From: Gammaproteobacteria bacterium TMED225
GTDB taxonomy: Bacteria; Pseudomonadota; Gammaproteobacteria; Magnimaribacterales; D2472
DNA: 35,194 nt
Direction of reading: 5' to 3'
Assembly: GCA_002169625.2 (NCBI GenBank)
Contig: NHJW02000040.1
Location: 19,002 to 54,195, forward strand
Position 1 is the first letter of the stretch. Each line of letters opens with the position of its first letter. The notes under the pieces are model-generated. The model was not told the origin of the DNA. It worked only from the letters and a program-made list of their open reading frames with translations, and did not search any database. This document shows, piece by piece, positions 35,127 to 35,194 of the stretch. The position numbers and the translations under genes were made by a program.

Positions 35127-35194
<68 letters not shown>

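Overview
The window is a compact, AT-rich stretch of chromosome, almost wholly coding, that carries housekeeping genes in gammaproteobacterial order. Recognisable blocks are lpxD-fabZ-lpxA-lpxB-rnhB-dnaE-tilS, holD-rimI, pepA-valS divergent from lptF-lptG, map-glnD-dapD-dapE, carA-carB-greA-rlmE-ftsH-glmM-tpiA-secG, and a terminal tRNA-Leu(GAG)/initiator tRNA-Met pair like E. coli leuU-metY. Lysine- and asparagine-rich proteins, very short spacers, overlapping stops and starts, and several missing or shortened genes suggest a streamlined, probably marine, free-living gammaproteobacterium. A SAR86-type lineage is my best guess, but that is an inference without a phylogenetic marker test.

Layout. 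Positions 1-8159 (+): lipid A synthesis (lpxD tail, fabZ, lpxA, lpxB), then rnhB, dnaE, tilS and an enoyl-CoA hydratase/isomerase. Positions 8156-9814 (-): type-2 leuA. Positions 9846-10729 (+): a holD-like gene and rimI. Positions 10730-11209 (-): a glutathione-peroxidase-type thiol peroxidase. Positions 11285-11728 (+): elaA. Positions 11721-15495 (-): pepA followed by a C-terminally shortened valS. Positions 15542-17751 (+): lptF and lptG. Positions 17748-18158 (-): an RDD membrane protein. Positions 18188-19781 (+): a POT-family peptide transporter and a tiny basic ORF. Positions 19765-25092 (-): map, glnD, dapD, dapE in transcription order. Positions 25245-34940 (+): the carAB to secG run. 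Positions 34946-35194: tRNA-Leu on the minus strand, then the initiator tRNA on the plus strand, cut by the window edge.

Functionally the window supplies the outer membrane (lipid A synthesis plus LPS export), replication (Pol III alpha and a psi-like subunit, RNase HII), translation (tRNA lysidine synthase, ValRS, two tRNAs, ribosomal-protein acetylation, 23S rRNA 2'-O-methylation, Met removal), amino acid, pyrimidine and cell-wall precursors (leucine, DAP/lysine, carbamoyl phosphate, glucosamine-1-phosphate), nitrogen sensing (GlnD), protein turnover (FtsH, PepA) and peptide uptake.

I found no mobile element, CRISPR array, phage, toxin-antitoxin or biosynthetic cluster, and no new multi-gene system. 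The points worth a second look are reductive or architectural: a ValRS that stops just after its anticodon-binding core, a TilS without its last domain, absence of holC, folP and accA from their common neighbourhoods, gene ends that overlap at nearly every convergent junction with no room for a terminator, a near-perfect extended -10 placed to give a leaderless greA mRNA, an inverted tRNA-Leu gene, an initiator tRNA whose first base is T, and a Met at the acyl-chain ruler position of LpxA. No gene-free stretch reaches 300 bases; the longest (152 bases) lies between map and carA.
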